Source of the DNA: Nitrosospira sp.
GTDB lineage: Bacteria; Pseudomonadota; Gammaproteobacteria; Burkholderiales; Nitrosomonadaceae
Assembly (NCBI GenBank): GCA_030453055.1
Contig: JAKDLC010000014.1
Location: forward strand, 1-16,760
Direction: 5' to 3'
Length of the DNA stretch: 16,760 nucleotides
Shown here one piece after another: positions 14,295 through 16,760 of this stretch. The notes under the pieces are model-generated. The model worked only from the letters and a program-made list of their open reading frames with translations. It made no database searches and was not told the origin of the DNA. Every line of letters begins with the position of its first letter. Within the stretch, counting starts at the first letter, position 1. Position numbers and translations under genes: made by a program.

Positions 14295-14827
14295 AGGGAT
14301 CGGAGCAGCGGCGCAGACTGTGGCTGGGAGGCGCGTTGTTGGCGACCCTTCTCGCCACCCGGTGGGTGAGCGGAGAGGATGGCAACGTGGATACGGTATC
14401 CGCTGCGCCTCAACAGAGCGGCCCTAAAACGGAGGTGCGCGTCGTCGAAGACGAAACCGGGCAACTGGAGCTTGAACGGCTGCAACGTAGAAAATTCGCC
14501 GCACAGGCCGGCGACATTTTCAGCCGTAAAACGTGGATACCGCCGCCGCCCCCTCCTTCTTCTGCGGCTGCTGCCGCTGCTGCCGCCGCCATGAAACCGC
14601 AGCCGCCATCCCCGCCGCCGCTGTCGTTCAAATATCTCGGCAAATTAACCAACGGGGATGAAACGCAGGTTTTTCTCGCCCTGGCCGACCGTAATTACGT
14701 CGTCAAGCCCGGAGAGGTCATCAATGACCAGTACCGGGTGGATGCCGTGAACGATCACACCATTATCTTTACTTATCTGCCGCTCAACGCCAAGCAGACG
14801 CTCTCCACAGGGGCTGCGGGAGTATGA
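14291..14827 (+). CDS. PilP/GspC-like secretin-contacting protein
   Basis: This 178-residue protein has an N-terminal membrane or signal helix (about 10-25), a charged spacer, a Pro/Ala-rich linker (84-110: IPPPPPPSS, nine alanines, KPQPPSPPP) and a compact C-terminal domain from about 112 (FKYLGKLTNGDETQVFLALADR, YVVKPGEVINDQYRVDAV), which resembles the homology region of GspC and PilP. That domain binds the N-terminal part of the secretin and links the inner and outer membrane parts. Its start overlaps the PilO-like stop (ATGA) and its stop overlaps the secretin start (ATGA). The pure C-terminal domain with no PDZ or coiled coil points to PilP style. Confidence 0.72.
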   Translation: MKGSEQRRRLWLGGALLATLLATRWVSGEDGNVDTVSAAPQQSGPKTEVRVVEDETGQLELERLQRRKFAAQAGDIFSRKTWIPPPPPPSSAAAAAAAAAMKPQPPSPPPLSFKYLGKLTNGDETQVFLALADRNYVVKPGEVINDQYRVDAVNDHTIIFTYLPLNAKQTLSTGAAGV

Positions 14828-16760
14828 CGGAACGCGGGATGAGAATCGGACAATACATTTTGATCGCGATGATCCCGGCCTTGTTTGTCGGATGCGCGGC
14901 GAATAAGGAATTTGAGGAGGGCAAGCAGCTCATTGCCGAAGGCAAGCTGGACACCGGTCTGGCAAGCCTGGAAAAGGCGGCGCGCGAAGAGCCGGACAAC
15001 CTTGAGATTCGCACGGTACTCGCGCGCCAGCGCGAGGCGGTGGCGGGACGCTTGCTCCTCGAGGCCGATAACGCCCGGTCGTCGGGCGATTTCGAGGCCG
15101 CCGAGCGGGGATACCGCCATGTACTGGAAATAAATCAGCATAATGAACGCGCGTGGGCGGGGTTGGCTGCACTCGATATGGAGCGTCGCCACATGGCGTT
15201 GCTGAAACATGCGGAAGAACTGCTCAAGAGCGACGACTATACCGGCGCGGAAGCGGAACTTCGGCGGGTACTGCAAGATAGCCCCGCGCATCGCGAAGCG
15301 CAGCAGTTGATGAGGCAGATCAGCGAGAAAGAGATCCGGGCCGGAGAAATGGAACAGCCCATATTAAAAACGGGATTCAAGCAACCGATTACGCTCGAGT
15401 TTCGCGACGCCCCCTTGAAATCGGTGTTCGAAATCATGGGGCGCACCTCGGGAATCAACTTTGTCTTCGACAAGGATGTCAAGCAGGATACCAAAACCAC
15501 CGTTTTCCTGCGCGATACCCACGTAGAGGATGTGCTCAAGCTGCTGCTCATGACGAATCAGCTTGCATACAAGGCGTTGAACGAGAATACGGTGTTGATT
15601 TATCCCAATACTCCCGCCAAGCAGAAGGAATACCTGGAACTGATGGTGCGCAGTTTTTATCTGGCTAACATGGAAGCGAAACAAATGGTCGCCATGATCA
15701 AGAGCCTGCTTAAAACCAAGGATATCCATGTCGACGAGAATTTGAACATGTTTGTCATGAAAGATACGCCGGATGCGATTCGCCTGGCCGAGCGTCTGGT
15801 TGCGCTCAATGACCTGGCCGATCCCGAGGTGATGCTGGAAGTGGAGGTACTCGAAATCAAGCGCGATAGTCTGCTCAATCTTGGTATACAGTATCCTGAC
15901 AGGATCGATGTGAATTGGGTCACCGCAGGCGCGGCCGTCGGCGCCGGCATTCCGGCAGGTTTTGAGGTCAGCAGTGCCGGCGTCAATCGCAGCGGGTCCA
16001 ACCTGGATGCCTTAACCGGTTTCATCACCAAGCCGGCAATGATCATCAATCTCAAGAAAACGAAGAGCATCGTCAACGTGCTGGCCAACCCGCGCATACG
16101 CGTCAAAAACCGTGAGAAGGCAAAATTTCTCATTGGAGACAAGGTGCCGGTCGTCACCACGACCGCCACCGCCAATGTCGGTATTGCATCCTCGGTGAGT
16201 TACCTGGACGTGGGGCTCAAGATAGATGTCGAATCCACGATTTCGCTGCGGGACGAAGTGTCGATGAAGGTCGCCCTCGAAGTCAGCAATATTGTCAAGG
16301 AAGTGGACATAGCCAATGGCGGAAAGGCCTATCAGATCGGTACCCGTAACGCAACGACCGTCCTGGCTCTGAGCAACGGCGAAACACAGGTTCTGGCGGG
16401 ACTGATCAGCGACGATGAACGCACAGCCCTCACGATGATTCCCGGATTGGGCGATCTGCCCTGGGTGGGAAGATTATTCACGAACCCGACCTTTAGCCGC
16501 ACCAAGACCGAGATCGCGCTGCTGATCACGCCACGCATTGTGCGCAATATTGCGCGGCCGGCAAAGGTGGACAGTGAATTCCATTTTGGCACCGAGAACG
16601 CCACAGGCGCGCGGCCGGTAAAGATCGGCAAGATGGCGGCGCGGTCGCTGGCGATCTCATCCACACCGGGGGCCGCGGCAGGGCTTTCCCGCACGGACGT
16701 GCGCTCCCCTCTTCTGGACGCGTCTCGGGCGGCGCCCGCTGCTCCTGCTCAACACCTGGC
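14824..16760 (+). CDS. gspD: GspD/PilQ-family secretin with lipoprotein signal and TPR-like N-terminus (partial)
   Basis: This outer-membrane secretin is open to the right edge (645 codons seen). It starts at ATG 14824, overlapping the PilP-like stop; a second ATG at 14839 would also give a lipoprotein signal ending LFVGC at Cys24, so it is probably a lipoprotein. Residues about 30-170 are repeated helical pairs (FEEGKQLIAEGKLDTGLASL, AEELLKSDDYTGAEAELRRV) like tetratricopeptide units. Then come an N0/STN-like domain (about 186-265, ITLEFRDAPLKSVFEIMGR) and an N1-like domain (about 271-345). The secretin core contains VLANPRIRVKNREKAKFLIG, VLAGLISDDER, PGLGDLPWVGRLF and LLITPRIVRN. A Ser/Ala/Pro-rich tail follows. 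The TPR part is unusual for classical GspD and recalls MshL- or Geobacter-like secretins. Confidence 0.93.
   Translation, partial: MTERGMRIGQYILIAMIPALFVGCAANKEFEEGKQLIAEGKLDTGLASLEKAAREEPDNLEIRTVLARQREAVAGRLLLEADNARSSGDFEAAERGYRHVLEINQHNERAWAGLAALDMERRHMALLKHAEELLKSDDYTGAEAELRRVLQDSPAHREAQQLMRQISEKEIRAGEMEQPILKTGFKQPITLEFRDAPLKSVFEIMGRTSGINFVFDKDVKQDTKTTVFLRDTHVEDVLKLLLMTNQLAYKALNENTVLIYPNTPAKQKEYLELMVRSFYLANMEAKQMVAMIKSLLKTKDIHVDENLNMFVMKDTPDAIRLAERLVALNDLADPEVMLEVEVLEIKRDSLLNLGIQYPDRIDVNWVTAGAAVGAGIPAGFEVSSAGVNRSGSNLDALTGFITKPAMIINLKKTKSIVNVLANPRIRVKNREKAKFLIGDKVPVVTTTATANVGIASSVSYLDVGLKIDVESTISLRDEVSMKVALEVSNIVKEVDIANGGKAYQIGTRNATTVLALSNGETQVLAGLISDDERTALTMIPGLGDLPWVGRLFTNPTFSRTKTEIALLITPRIVRNIARPAKVDSEFHFGTENATGARPVKIGKMAARSLAISSTPGAAAGLSRTDVRSPLLDASRAAPAAPAQHL

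Overview
The window reads as chromosomal DNA of a betaproteobacterium. The gene families and their order would suit a Nitrosospira-like ammonia oxidiser (Nitrosomonadaceae), but that is an inference from protein style and not a proven assignment. It falls into three regions.

Region 1 (1-2349) is a patchwork accessory segment. It carries a solitary MT-A70-type adenine methyltransferase (116-790, minus). It also has two type II toxin-antitoxin modules of different families: ParD/ParE at 917-1478 and an addiction-module antitoxin with a ParE/RelE-fold toxin at 1736-2226, both minus. Between and around them lie short repeats: a 10-bp tandem array, copies of a near-palindromic CAATAGGGTC element, and a 13-bp tandem duplication. 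A 25-codon scrap of a ubiD decarboxylase gene (1619-1693, plus) sits in the same stretch. This looks like a place where DNA has been inserted and lost repeatedly.

Region 2 (2350-8443, minus) is a complete SOS mutagenesis operon in the order lexA2-like, imuA, imuB, dnaE2. Its LexA-type repressor has the cleavage site and the Ser/Lys dyad. ImuA and ImuB are the accessory factors, and DnaE2 is the error-prone polymerase with all three catalytic aspartates. Two perfect inverted repeats of the form GAAC-N4-GTTC, 22 bp apart centre to centre, lie on the lexA promoter. They look like Gram-positive-type SOS boxes and not the CTGT-N8-ACAG box usual in beta- and gammaproteobacteria.

Region 3 (8847 to the end, plus, divergent from region 2) is a type II secretion / type IV pilus-like operon. 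The order is pseudopilin (GspG), platform protein (GspF, broken by a 1-nt frameshift), ATPase (GspE), four small inner-membrane proteins arranged like PilM-PilN-PilO-PilP (replacing canonical GspL, GspM and GspC), and a secretin that begins with a lipoprotein signal and tetratricopeptide-like helices. The secretin runs off the right edge. From gspE on, the genes overlap or lie within 20 bp of each other, so they are probably one translationally coupled transcript.

A ~54-bp sequence element occurs twice in region 3, once in the lexA/gspG divergent region and once between gspF and gspE. It is either a dispersed repeat or a shared regulatory site. The points most worth checking are the non-standard LexA operators, the hybrid secretion system, the paired element and the gspF frameshift.
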